Source of the DNA: Frigididesulfovibrio sp031551885
Lineage (GTDB): Bacteria; Desulfobacterota; Desulfovibrionia; Desulfovibrionales; Desulfovibrionaceae
Direction: 5' to 3'
Length of the DNA stretch: 64,000 nucleotides
Assembly (NCBI GenBank): GCA_031551885.1
Contig: JAVBMX010000035.1
Coordinates: forward strand, 9,213-73,212
Within the stretch, counting starts at the first letter, position 1. Each line of letters starts with the position of its first letter. Made by a program: the position numbers and the translations under genes. Positions 16,681 through 26,072 of this stretch are shown piece by piece. The notes under the pieces are model-generated. The model worked only from the letters and a program-made list of their open reading frames with translations. It was not told the DNA's origin and made no database searches.

Positions 16681-16689
16681 GCATATATC

Positions 16690-16766
16690 TGGGGCTCCGC
16701 CCCAGCCCCCGGCAGGGGATTCAATCCCCTTGTGGGGAGGTTTGGAGGGGAAGCACCCCTCCAAAA
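16690..16766. repeat. R3 module acting as shared terminator
   Basis: TGGGGCTCCGCCCCA (16690-16704) and the AGGGGATTCAATCCCCTT palindrome are followed by the hairpin TTTGGAGGGG-AAGCA-CCCCTCCAAA (16741-16765), with T-rich sequence on the plus strand beyond it. It lies between convergent genes. Confidence 0.75.
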
Positions 16767-16773
16767 ATAATTT

Positions 16774-17964
16774 TTACACCGGCAATCCCAGCACCCGCAG
16801 GGGCTCCAGGGCGGCGGCTTCGGCCGGTATGCACCCGACGATTTCCGGGCAGCCGTTTCCGGGCACGCAGATCCCGCGCTTCCAGGGTCTGCCTTGGGGA
16901 TCAAGCGCGGGCTGAATGGTCGGACGCTTCGGATCTCTGGGGTTGGACACCGCGACCACGGCTCTGGAGCCGTCGGCCAATTCCACCACGCTGCCCACAG
17001 GATAAATGCCGAGCATGCGGATGAACGTGGCCACCACGCGCGGGTCGAATTCCTTGCCTCCCATCTGGTACATGATGCCCAGGGCCTTGTGCGGGTACAT
17101 CGCGCCCTTGTAGACCCGCCGACTGGTCAACGCGTCGTAGACGTCGCATATGGCCGAGGCCCGGCCGATAAGCGAAATGGCCTCGCCCGACAACCGCTTG
17201 GGGTATCCGTTGCCGTTGAACTGCTCATGGTGCTCCAACGCGCCCCGCAAAACATCTTCCTTGATGCCGGGAACCTTGGCCAACTGCTCGTAGCCCAACT
17301 CGGGGTGTTTGCGCATGATTGAGAACTCCGCCTCGGTCAACTTGCGCGGAGCGTTCAAAATCGTCAGGGGCACCAAGGCCTTGCCGAGATCATGGAAAAG
17401 CCCGGTCAACCCGGCGGTGAAAATATCCAGTTCCGAGCGACGGCTGAAGCGGGCGAACACCGTGGAGAGCACGGCCACGTTCATGCAATGGGTATACGTA
17501 TAGGTGTCGGAGCGATGCAGGCGCGAGAGGGAAATCAAGGCGTCGGCGTTGCGTTCCACGCTTTCCAGAACGCCCGTCATCAGCTCTTCCCCACCGGAAA
17601 TATCGAACCGCCCCTTGCGCATGCCGTCCAAAAATTTACGGGCGTAAGCCACGCCCTGGTCGTGAACCTTCACGGCCTTGGGCAGCTCTTCTTCCAAAAG
17701 AACTTTGGGCGGCGGGGGCAGATCGTCCTCGGCGGGCGCGGCGGGCCGTTCGGCCGAGAGCCCGGACGTAAAAACCGACGCTTCGGAGCGGTCCAGATCG
17801 ATGGCCACTTCATTATAGCCGTCGGCGATGATGCGTTCCACTTCCTCCTGGCTGCGCACCAGGTGCTCGGAATTATAGAGGTAGGGACGCTTGGTCCAGT
17901 CCTCGTCGGTTTTGATCACCTGCATTCCAGGACGCAGTTCCGCAATCGGAATAATTTTCAGCAT
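16774..17964 (-). CDS. HD-GYP domain cyclic-di-GMP phosphodiesterase
   Basis: This 396-residue soluble protein probably hydrolyses c-di-GMP. Residues 1-100 form a DUF3391-type N-terminal domain (MLKIIPIAELRPGMQVIKTD) with a proline-rich linker. The HD-GYP domain follows: HD at 191-192 in GLFHDLGKALVP, HHE at 245-247 and GYP at 253-255 in EHHEQFNGNGYP, then CDVYDALTSRRVYK. All metal-ligand motifs look intact. A C-terminal part of about 90 residues follows. The start at 17964 is supported by the family N-terminus, though its ribosome site is weak. It stands alone and could tune surface attachment through the c-di-GMP pool. Confidence 0.92.
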   Translation of the reverse strand: MLKIIPIAELRPGMQVIKTDEDWTKRPYLYNSEHLVRSQEEVERIIADGYNEVAIDLDRSEASVFTSGLSAERPAAPAEDDLPPPPKVLLEEELPKAVKVHDQGVAYARKFLDGMRKGRFDISGGEELMTGVLESVERNADALISLSRLHRSDTYTYTHCMNVAVLSTVFARFSRRSELDIFTAGLTGLFHDLGKALVPLTILNAPRKLTEAEFSIMRKHPELGYEQLAKVPGIKEDVLRGALEHHEQFNGNGYPKRLSGEAISLIGRASAICDVYDALTSRRVYKGAMYPHKALGIMYQMGGKEFDPRVVATFIRMLGIYPVGSVVELADGSRAVVAVSNPRDPKRPTIQPALDPQGRPWKRGICVPGNGCPEIVGCIPAEAAALEPLRVLGLPV

Positions 17965-18255
17965 TGAGGACGCCCTCGCGCGCAAATATGAAACGCCGCC
18001 CGGCGAGTATCCGGGCGACTCTTCTTGGCGTCTATATATAACATCTTTATGAGTAGAACAAGTGTCCCCCAAAAATAGTTTATCCCATATGAAAAAGAAA
18101 TTTCCTCCGCCGCGCGGGACCTTTTTACGGCTTAGCCCCGGAATAAAAAAAATCGAACCGCCTCTGTTCGGCCGGACAACATCGTTCCTCTTGGGAATTG
18201 CCGGACCGGAAGATGTATGCAATAATGCGGCCACATCCACACCCGGGAGGGTTAC

Positions 18256-18819
18256 ATGCGCACCATATTCACGGAAATCCCGAACCTGCTGCTGCTGGAA
18301 CCCAACTGCAACCGGGACCGGCGCGGCTTTTTCATGGAAACATGGCGGGAGGAATGGCGCGCTGAACTGGGCTTGGAGCACCACTTCATTCAAGATAATC
18401 ACGCGCGCTCGGAAGACCCGGGCGTTTTGCGCGGCCTGCACTTCCAGCGCCCTCCCCACGCCCAGGGCAAATTGGTCTGGGTGGTGCGCGGGTCGGTATT
18501 TGATGTGGCCGTCGACCTGCGGGTGGGTTCACCGACCTACGGCACGTTTTTCGGCCGGATGCTGAGCGCGGAAAACGCCCTGCGCATGTATGTTCCCCGC
18601 GGCTTCGCCCACGGCTACATCACCTTGGAGCCGGGCACGGAGTTCTGCTACAAGGTGGATGCCTATTACAACCCGGAAGCCGAAAGCGGCTTGTGCTGGA
18701 ACGACCCGGACCTGAACATCCCCTGGCCGGACATCTCGCCCCTCCTCTCGGAAAAAGACACCCGGCTCCCCTTGCTGCGGGAGCTGGAAAGCCCGTTCAC
18801 CTGGAACGGAAAACAATAA
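18256..18819 (+). CDS. rfbC: dTDP-4-dehydrorhamnose 3,5-epimerase
   Basis: It epimerises dTDP-4-keto-6-deoxyglucose at C3 and C5 on the way to dTDP-rhamnose for surface polysaccharides. The 187-residue cupin has catalytic His62 in LRGLHFQ, the VWVVRGSVFDVAVDLRVGS block, RGFAHGY and the Tyr in CYKVDAYYNP. The start fits GGAGGG upstream. rfbA, B and D are not adjacent. Confidence 0.95.
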   Translation: MRTIFTEIPNLLLLEPNCNRDRRGFFMETWREEWRAELGLEHHFIQDNHARSEDPGVLRGLHFQRPPHAQGKLVWVVRGSVFDVAVDLRVGSPTYGTFFGRMLSAENALRMYVPRGFAHGYITLEPGTEFCYKVDAYYNPEAESGLCWNDPDLNIPWPDISPLLSEKDTRLPLLRELESPFTWNGKQ

Positions 18820-18967
18820 GCGCCTCCGGCGCAGCATCGGCCGGGAAGCCAAAGAAAAGACCCGGCTCCCTAACCGGCGGAGCGAAGCGCCCCTCTACAC
18901 GCCCCAGGCGGACGGGCGATGGGCGGCATGCTGTGGCGTCGAAGAACCAACCCATACCGAAATCCCG

Positions 18968-19012
18968 GCGTCCGCCCGGCTGCGGGAACGAGCTTCCCGG
19001 CCGGGCGGACGC
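18968..19012 (-). terminator. GC-rich hairpin after the YgiW-type gene
   Basis: GCGTCCGCCCGG (18968-18979) pairs with CCGGGCGGACGC (19001-19012), with further pairing inside. It immediately follows the stop of the minus-strand gene but has no T run. Confidence 0.5.
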
Positions 19013-19017
19013 TTCGA

Positions 19018-19389
19018 TTATTCGGCGACCACCTGCTCCACGTCGACCGAGACGCTGAACAGGTCTTTGTCCACTTCGCCGTGCAGGACCACGACGTCGG
19101 TCGGCGTGACCTTCCGTCCGTTCCACTTGTCGTGGTCGATCTCGACCTGAACGGTTCCCGTGGCGTCGCGGAAGAGGTAGTCGTCCCCTCCCAGATGCTG
19201 CACGATGTTGCCGCGCAGGGTGACATTCGCGTCGTCCCGCATTTCTTTGACCTGAGCCGCGCCGATGACCGCCGGGCCGGGCCCGACAAATCCGCCGGCG
19301 GCTCCGGAGGAGGCGATCGCCGTTCCGGCCGGGCCCATCGTCAACAAAGCAAGCAGCGCGCAGCATGCCTTCGTGTTTGTCATTTTCAT
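19018..19389 (-). CDS. Periplasmic OB-fold (YgiW/BOF) stress protein
   Basis: This 123-residue protein has an N-terminal signal peptide (residues 1-27, ending AIAS/S) and one OB-fold domain of the YgiW/YdeI type. Signatures are GGFVGPG, ANVTLRGNIVQHLGGDDYLF, DATGTVQVEIDHDKW and VVVLHGEVDKD. In enterics these proteins aid tolerance to peroxide, cationic peptides and metals. AAGGAG lies at a proper distance from 19389. It is monocistronic and divergent from qrcA. Confidence 0.9.
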   Translation of the reverse strand: MKMTNTKACCALLALLTMGPAGTAIASSGAAGGFVGPGPAVIGAAQVKEMRDDANVTLRGNIVQHLGGDDYLFRDATGTVQVEIDHDKWNGRKVTPTDVVVLHGEVDKDLFSVSVDVEQVVAE

Positions 19390-19442
19390 GTCGTCTCCTT
19401 CATTGAGTAACAGTGTGGCAACGTCATTTTGACTCTACACGC

Positions 19443-19471
19443 TTTTCCGATAAAAAAAATCTTGTTATAAT
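19443..19471 (+). promoter_or_regulatory. Candidate sigma-70-type promoter for qrcABCD
   Basis: A perfect TATAAT (19466-19471) is 17 bp from a weak -35 (TTTTCC, 19443-19448). It would give a leader of about 280 nt before qrcA. No other gene is read in this direction between here and 19759. Confidence 0.35.
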
Positions 19472-19758
19472 ATCTCTCAATTCGCCAAACCGTACACATC
19501 GCCTTTGCCTTTTCGACAGCCGCCTCGGGTAGGCCGACGCATCGGGGCTTCTCCATGCGTCGCGAGCCCCGCAAAGCGCTCCGGAAGCCGCTATTGTGAA
19601 ACATTACGCCTTGACAGAACGGAAAAACGTCCTGTACTAGAGGGTACGCGCCTTACGCGAAGAGCGTCCCTACAGACCGCCGCCGACCTGTCGGCGGAAG
19701 GGGCGGCACGTTGCGCGGGTTCTCGTTTTTCACCGTCCAACAACTGAGAGGCCGAGGT

Positions 19759-20475
19759 ATGGAGGAAAACAAACACTGCGCGGGCGGTTCGACCGACCGT
19801 CCCAAATGTAGCTGCGCCGCCGCCCCGTTTTTGGCGGGCCTGATCGTGGCGCTCGCCTTCGGCTGGTGGGTATTCCCCGGCCAAGTATTCAGCGAAAAGC
19901 CCCAACCCTTCTTTTTCAGCCACAAGGCCCACGTCGACGCCGGCAAGTCCTGCGCCGACTGTCACGCGTTCCGCGAGGACGGCTCGTTCGCCGGTTTCCC
20001 CAGCCTGGAAAGCTGTATGGAATGTCATGCCGACCCGGGCACCTTCATGACCGCCGAACCGGGGCAGGATTCCACGCCCGAAGAACGCGCCGCCTACGAA
20101 GCCGAAAAAACCTTCCTGACGGAATACGTGGCCACCGGCCGGGAAATCCCCTGGAAATCCCATCAGAAGCAGCCCGACAACGTCTTCTTCAGCCATGCCG
20201 CGCACTTCCAGAAGTGCTTTACCTGCCATTCCGGCATGGACGGCAAGCTGATGTACTCCGAAGAAGACCCGCAAAATCTGTGCATGAACTGTCACCCCTC
20301 CGTGGAGGAGCTGGACAAGGGCCTTCCCTACATGGAAAACGCGCTGACCAAATATTCCAAGCGCACCATGAAGATGTGGGAATGCGAAAAGTGCCACGCC
20401 AATCCCGAGCATTTCTACGATGACGGGAATGGCCCCACGGCCGCCAACAACGCCTGCTATACCTGCCACAAGTAA
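19759..20475 (+). CDS. qrcA: Quinone reductase complex, hexaheme cytochrome subunit QrcA
   Basis: This periplasmic subunit takes electrons from the type I tetraheme cytochrome c3 pool and passes them into the Qrc complex. The 238-residue protein has one N-terminal anchor helix (about residues 23-44, ending WWVFPG) and six CxxCH heme sites: CADCH, CMECH, CFTCH, CMNCH, CEKCH and CYTCH. This number and the gene order match the Qrc complex of sulfate reducers. qrcB starts 12 nt downstream. Confidence 0.95.
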   Translation: MEENKHCAGGSTDRPKCSCAAAPFLAGLIVALAFGWWVFPGQVFSEKPQPFFFSHKAHVDAGKSCADCHAFREDGSFAGFPSLESCMECHADPGTFMTAEPGQDSTPEERAAYEAEKTFLTEYVATGREIPWKSHQKQPDNVFFSHAAHFQKCFTCHSGMDGKLMYSEEDPQNLCMNCHPSVEELDKGLPYMENALTKYSKRTMKMWECEKCHANPEHFYDDGNGPTAANNACYTCHK

Positions 20476-20487
20476 AGGGGTGCGACC

Positions 20488-22554
20488 ATGGCATTCGACA
20501 GAAGATCGTTCTTGAAATTCGGAGCCGGCGCCACGGCCGGCATTCTGGCCACCCCGCTGGTCTGGAAGGCCCTTGACGACGTCAGTATCTGGTCCCAGAA
20601 CTGGCCCTGGATCCCGGCCAACGAAAAGGGTGAAAACTCTTACGCCGTAACCATCAGCAAAACCTGCCCCTCGGCCGTTCCCATGGTGGTGCGCCTGGTG
20701 GGCGGCCGCCCGGTGCGCATTCTCCCCCTGCCCGAGCATCCGTTGGGCGGCGGGGTGACCGCTCTGGCCGAAGCGGAAGTGCAAATGCTGCACAGCCCGG
20801 CCCGGGTGAAAAAGCCCCTGCTGCGCAGCGATGACGGCGCGTATGTCGAAGTCGACTGGGGCATCGTGCATGAGCGCCTGAAAAACGCCCTGCTCAAAGC
20901 CGGCAAAGACGTCGCCTACCTCTCGGGCGACGAAAACGGCACCGTCAACGAGGTCATGAGCGCCCTGGCCGGCAAGGCCGGTTCCGAGGCCGTGTACCTG
21001 ATGCCCTCCGAAGGCCGCAACGCCGCCTTGGCCGCCTCGCTCATGGGCCTTGAGGCCCAGCTTGGCTACGACCTGGAAAACAGCGACTTCATTCTGGCCG
21101 TCGGCGCGAACATTCTGGAATCCTGGGGAACGGTGGCGCGCAACCGCCGCATCTTTGCCGAAAAGCATCCCCACCCCGGCGCGCAGGAAACCGCCGACGC
21201 GACGCTGGCGTACGCCGGCCCCCTCCAGAACAGCACCGCCGGCGTGGCCTCGCTGTGGGTGCCCATCGCCCCGGGCACGGAAACGGCCCTGCTGCTCTGC
21301 ATCGCCAACCATCTTATCGCCAAGGGCGGACGGGCCACGGCCGACAACTTCGACGCCTTCGCGACCCTGGCCAAGACCTATACGCCCGAAGCCACGGCGA
21401 AAATCTGCGGCACGCCCCCCGCGCGCCTGGCCAAGCTGCTGGAAGCCCTCTCCGGGGCCAAGGCGCCTCTGGTCATCGCGGGCGGCGACTGCGCGGGCGG
21501 CGCGGGCGCGGCCCCGGTCATGGCCGCCTTTACCGTGAACGCGCTGCTGGGCAACATCAACAAGCCCGGCGGCGTCAAGCTGCTGCCCTTCGTTCCCACG
21601 GCCGTCTCCGGGGCCAAGTCCCGCGCGGCGCTGTATAAGAACGACCCCCTGGAACTGTTCTCGGGCAAAAAACGCCCGGCCATGCTGGTCATCCACGAAG
21701 CCAACCCGGCCTACGCCCTGCCCGACGGGGAAAAGGTCCGCAAAGCCTTGAAGGACATTCCCTTCAAGGTGTCGTTCTCGACCTTTTTTGATGAAACCGC
21801 CGCCCTCTGCGATCTGGTCATTCCCATCGGCATGGGCCTGGAACGCATCGACGACGTGGTCAGTCCCTACGGTTGCGGCAAGAACATCTATGCCGTGGGC
21901 GCCCCCGTCATCGATCCCGTCGTGGACGTGCGCAACACCGGCGACGCCCTGCTGCTCCTGGCCAAGGAGCTGGGCTGGAACCTCGGGTTCGAGAAGTACT
22001 CCGACCTGCTCCAGGCCAAAGCCGACGCCGCGGGCGCGAACTTCGAGCTGCTGGTCCAGGGCCAGCCGGCCGAAAACGACGCCACGGCCTACTTCGGGCT
22101 CTTTACCCTGAACATGCCGGTTCTGGAAAAAGCCGCCAAATACGTTCCCAACCCGGCCAAGCCGGCCCTGGCGCTCTACAGCAAATTGAGCCTGGGCACG
22201 GCCAAGACCGGCATTCCCCCCTTCAACACCAAGACCATCCGGGCCGCCGAACTCACCGGTCCCGACATGTACGTGATGGTGAACGGAGCCACGGCTTCCG
22301 CCCTGGGCGGCCTGAAACAAGACGACCGGGTGTTGCTGAAGGCGAACAATCGTTCCATTTTGGCCCGTCTGCGCGTCTTTGAAGGCGTTGCCCCCGGGTC
22401 GGTGGGCGTGTGCCTGGGTTATGGGCACACCGCCTTGGACGCCTTCAGCCAAAACAAGGGCGCCAATGTCTTGGAGCTTCTGAGCGCCGAGGCCGAACCG
22501 GAAACAGGGCTTACCGTCTGGTCCCGGACGGGTGTTGAAGTCGTCAAAGCCTGA
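20488..22554 (+). CDS. qrcB: Quinone reductase complex, molybdopterin-oxidoreductase-like subunit QrcB
   Basis: This large 688-residue periplasmic subunit belongs to the molybdopterin oxidoreductase superfamily. It has a twin-arginine start (FDRRSFLKFG) and a hydrophobic stretch GAGATAGILATPLVW, so it is Tat-exported. In characterised Qrc complexes this subunit has lost the molybdenum cofactor and serves as scaffold; the absence of an N-terminal Cys cluster for a 4Fe-4S centre here agrees (SKTCPSAVPM has one Cys only). Its C-terminal beta-barrel domain is retained (LTGPDMYVMVNGATASALGG). Confidence 0.94.
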   Translation: MAFDRRSFLKFGAGATAGILATPLVWKALDDVSIWSQNWPWIPANEKGENSYAVTISKTCPSAVPMVVRLVGGRPVRILPLPEHPLGGGVTALAEAEVQMLHSPARVKKPLLRSDDGAYVEVDWGIVHERLKNALLKAGKDVAYLSGDENGTVNEVMSALAGKAGSEAVYLMPSEGRNAALAASLMGLEAQLGYDLENSDFILAVGANILESWGTVARNRRIFAEKHPHPGAQETADATLAYAGPLQNSTAGVASLWVPIAPGTETALLLCIANHLIAKGGRATADNFDAFATLAKTYTPEATAKICGTPPARLAKLLEALSGAKAPLVIAGGDCAGGAGAAPVMAAFTVNALLGNINKPGGVKLLPFVPTAVSGAKSRAALYKNDPLELFSGKKRPAMLVIHEANPAYALPDGEKVRKALKDIPFKVSFSTFFDETAALCDLVIPIGMGLERIDDVVSPYGCGKNIYAVGAPVIDPVVDVRNTGDALLLLAKELGWNLGFEKYSDLLQAKADAAGANFELLVQGQPAENDATAYFGLFTLNMPVLEKAAKYVPNPAKPALALYSKLSLGTAKTGIPPFNTKTIRAAELTGPDMYVMVNGATASALGGLKQDDRVLLKANNRSILARLRVFEGVAPGSVGVCLGYGHTALDAFSQNKGANVLELLSAEAEPETGLTVWSRTGVEVVKA

Positions 22555-22565
22555 GGGGAAACGCC

Positions 22566-23414
<849 letters not shown>

Positions 23415-23426
23415 GGGGTAGGAAAC

Positions 23427-24701
23427 ATGGAAAAGAACTACAATCTTCCCATTGACGCCGCCCTCTTCCCCGACGGCTGCACCCGCTGTTCCTTTACCCG
23501 GTTCGCCATCTGGATGGGCCTGGTTTCGGCGGTGCTGGCCTGGGGCCTGTACGCGGCTTACAAGGTGCTGAGCACCGGCCTGGGCACCACCGGCCTGGAC
23601 GACTACTTCGGATTCGGCCTGTGGATCACCTTCGACCTCGCGGTCATCGCCCTCGGGGCCGGGGCCTTCTTCACGGGCCTGCTGCGCTATATCCTGAACA
23701 TCGATCCGCTCAAAAACATCATCAACCTGACGGTCATCGTGGGTTTCATCTGTTACTCCGGGGCCATGCTCATCCTGGTGTTGGACATCGGCCAGCCGTT
23801 GCGGGCCTGGTTCGGCTACTGGCACGCCAACGTCCACTCGATGCTCACGGAAGTTATCTTCTGCATCACCTGCTACTGCATCGTGCTGATTATCGAATAC
23901 GTGCCGCTTATGCTGGAGCAGAAGCAGCTCAACCGTATTCCCATCCTGCACCACATCGCCCACAACCTGCACGTGATGATGCCGCTCTTCGCGGGCATCG
24001 GGGCCTTCCTGTCCACCTTCCACCAAGGATCGCTGGGCGGCATGTACGGCGTGCTTTTCGCCCGCCCGTACGCCTTCCGCGAAGGCTTCTTCATCTGGCC
24101 CTGGAGCTTCTTCCTGTTCATCCTTTCCGCCGTGGCCTCCGGCCCGGTGTTCACCGTGCTGATCTGCACGATTATGGAAAAGATGACCGGCAAAAAGCTG
24201 GTCAAATGGGAAATCAAATCCCTCATGGGCAAAATCGCCGGCGTCATGCTCCTGGTGTACCTGATCTTCAAGTATGCGGACACGGCCGCCTGGATCATGG
24301 ACCTCGCCCCGCGCGAAGGCCTGACCTTTGAGCAGTTCTTCCACGGCACCATTTACGGCCAGTGGCTCTTCTATGCCGAACTGGTCGTCTGCGGCGCCCT
24401 GCCCTGCGTCATCCTGCTCGTGCCGGCCCTGCGCAACACCCCGGCCCTGTTCTACTTCGCCGCCCTTCTGGATTGCGCGGGCGTGACCATCAACCGTTAC
24501 GTGCTCACGGTTCAGACCCTGGCCTTCCCCTCCATGCCCTTTGACTCGTGGCAAACATATGCCCCGAACTGGGTCGAGTGGGCCGCCAGCGCTCTGGTCC
24601 TGGCCTATGGCGCCATGCTCCTGAGCCTTTCCTACCGCTACCTGCCGATCTTCCCGCAAGAGCCGGCCCTCAACGGCGGCAAGGTTTCGGCACATCATTA
24701 G
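23427..24701 (+). CDS. qrcD: Quinone reductase complex, NrfD-like membrane subunit QrcD
   Basis: This 424-residue protein with about 10 transmembrane helices belongs to the NrfD/PsrC family and carries the menaquinone site. Its first segment (RFAIWMGLVSAVLAWGLYAA) and the internal symmetric four-helix bundles are typical. Together QrcABCD reduces menaquinone with periplasmic electrons from H2 or formate oxidation, feeding the sulfate-reduction pathway through Qmo. A double terminator follows, so qrcABCD is a closed operon. Confidence 0.95.
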   Translation: MEKNYNLPIDAALFPDGCTRCSFTRFAIWMGLVSAVLAWGLYAAYKVLSTGLGTTGLDDYFGFGLWITFDLAVIALGAGAFFTGLLRYILNIDPLKNIINLTVIVGFICYSGAMLILVLDIGQPLRAWFGYWHANVHSMLTEVIFCITCYCIVLIIEYVPLMLEQKQLNRIPILHHIAHNLHVMMPLFAGIGAFLSTFHQGSLGGMYGVLFARPYAFREGFFIWPWSFFLFILSAVASGPVFTVLICTIMEKMTGKKLVKWEIKSLMGKIAGVMLLVYLIFKYADTAAWIMDLAPREGLTFEQFFHGTIYGQWLFYAELVVCGALPCVILLVPALRNTPALFYFAALLDCAGVTINRYVLTVQTLAFPSMPFDSWQTYAPNWVEWAASALVLAYGAMLLSLSYRYLPIFPQEPALNGGKVSAHH

Positions 24702-24725
24702 GCGTAAAAAGCAAGAGAGAGATTC

Positions 24726-24806
24726 GGGAGAGGGAACCCCAAGGGCTTCAAGCCCTTGGGGTTCCCTCTCCCTCCCCTTCTGATCCCCGACTGCGGGGAT
24801 TTTTTG
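24726..24806 (+). terminator. Tandem terminators of qrcABCD
   Basis: A nearly loopless perfect inverted repeat of 23-bp arms (24726-24748 and 24750-24772) is followed by a classic terminator, ATCCCCG-ACTG-CGGGGAT plus TTTTT (24783-24805). The first could also block exonucleases. Confidence 0.9.
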
Positions 24807-25223
24807 TTTTCCCCAGCACCGACCCGCCGCTGAAAAAGGCCGCGAGTGTTCCCTCGTGCAATCGCTCCAGGCGGAAGACAGACTCCGCGCATATCCACGA
24901 CAACGAGAACCGCCACGGCTTTCCGCCGTTTCAGAGCCGGAGATCGCATCTATTTACGACTTTGTGAGAAAAGGAAAGTAGCGCAAAGGGAACGGCGCCT
25001 TTTCATGACGCATGACACACGTCGACGCCGGCGCTGTGTGGTGAAAATTTCGAACGTAATTCCTAAGATAGATTGAATTATAATGGCGGATGGAAGGAAA
25101 ACGGGCCTAAGCTCAAACAGGTAAAACCAAGGAAACACGCGGCTGGAGCGGCCGGATGCGGGGCACTCGCGAACAGTCGGAAAGGCATCTGCCGCAAAAG
25201 CGCGTGTACGACGCGGGCGCGTC
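24807..25223. other. 417-bp intergenic stretch without visible genes
   Basis: No open frame with a credible ribosome site or family similarity is seen, and no repeat of the R1-R3 families is present. Confidence 0.5.
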
Positions 25224-25391
25224 TTAGTGGGCGAAAAGTTCTTTGAAAAAGGCGAAGATATAAGGCGCGATGGCTATGCCGAAGGCCAGGACCAGAAGAG
25301 CCCCCAGGGCCATAAAGCCCAAAACCACAGGCACGAGCCAGGGTTTTTTACGCGAACGCAAAAAAGCCAGAAGCTCGGAAAAAAAATTCAT
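25224..25391 (-). CDS. Small DUF5989-like membrane protein
   Basis: This 55-residue protein starts MNFFSELLAFLRSRKKPW and has one long hydrophobic helix (LVPVVLGFMALGALLVLAFG) followed by IAPYIFAFF. The pattern (amphipathic FLRxRKKxWL, helix, SAIAPFIY-like end) resembles the DUF5989 family, known mainly beside carbamoyltransferase/SGNH-hydrolase genes. No such partner is here. GAGG lies 11 nt upstream of the start. A longer start at 25424 is possible. Confidence 0.6.
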   Translation of the reverse strand: MNFFSELLAFLRSRKKPWLVPVVLGFMALGALLVLAFGIAIAPYIFAFFKELFAH

Positions 25392-26072
25392 ATGCGTTTT
25401 TGCCTCAACATCGTTGCGGCCCAAAGACGCAAGAGCGGCATCCGCGAAATAAGCGGAAAACCCCCGTCCCGCTCGTCACCGGTCGGCGTGGATGTGGCAA
25501 CCACCCCAAAGCAACGAAAAAGCGCTGGGCCGATGAATGAAAAAAAGAACAGGCCCGCTGCATGCAGCGGAACAAAACGGCATCGTCAAATATGCTTCGG
25601 ACACAATGAGGAGAAGAGCCCCCGTTCTTCCGTTCCGAAAAAAAAGCAATTGATGAAACAAGACGATACAGTGATGCCGTCCCCCAGGGGCACACAAAAC
25701 AGTAGCCCTGAACATGAGAATTCCTCAAAGAGCGTATACACGAAGATCGTATACCGGAACCGTCTCTTTGTCCAATATTACTCCCTCCGCGCGGCGGCCG
25801 GGCGGGCGGGCGTTTGCCGGGGCCGCGATCGAAAAGCCTTTATCGCCTTGAAAGGCGTGCCGGCAATCCGCAGCAACGAGGTTTGGCTTTTCAGGACTCC
25901 GAATTGGTGAAGATCCCTGCCGCCCAGCCTGTACAGGGAAAAAGAAGTCGTTGCCTTTTTATACTCCCGCTGTTACTAATCGGAATCATTTCCGGAAAGC
26001 GCGAATCACTTTTCTTCTTAAGCAGGCAACGGGGGAAGCCTACTTTTCTCCCTCAATTATGGAGGTCGGACT
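25392..26072. other. 681-bp region upstream of cydA
   Basis: No credible gene is seen. It is less GC-rich than the genes around it and must hold the cydAB promoter. GGAGG ends 8 nt before the cydA ATG. I could not identify a regulator site. Confidence 0.5.
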
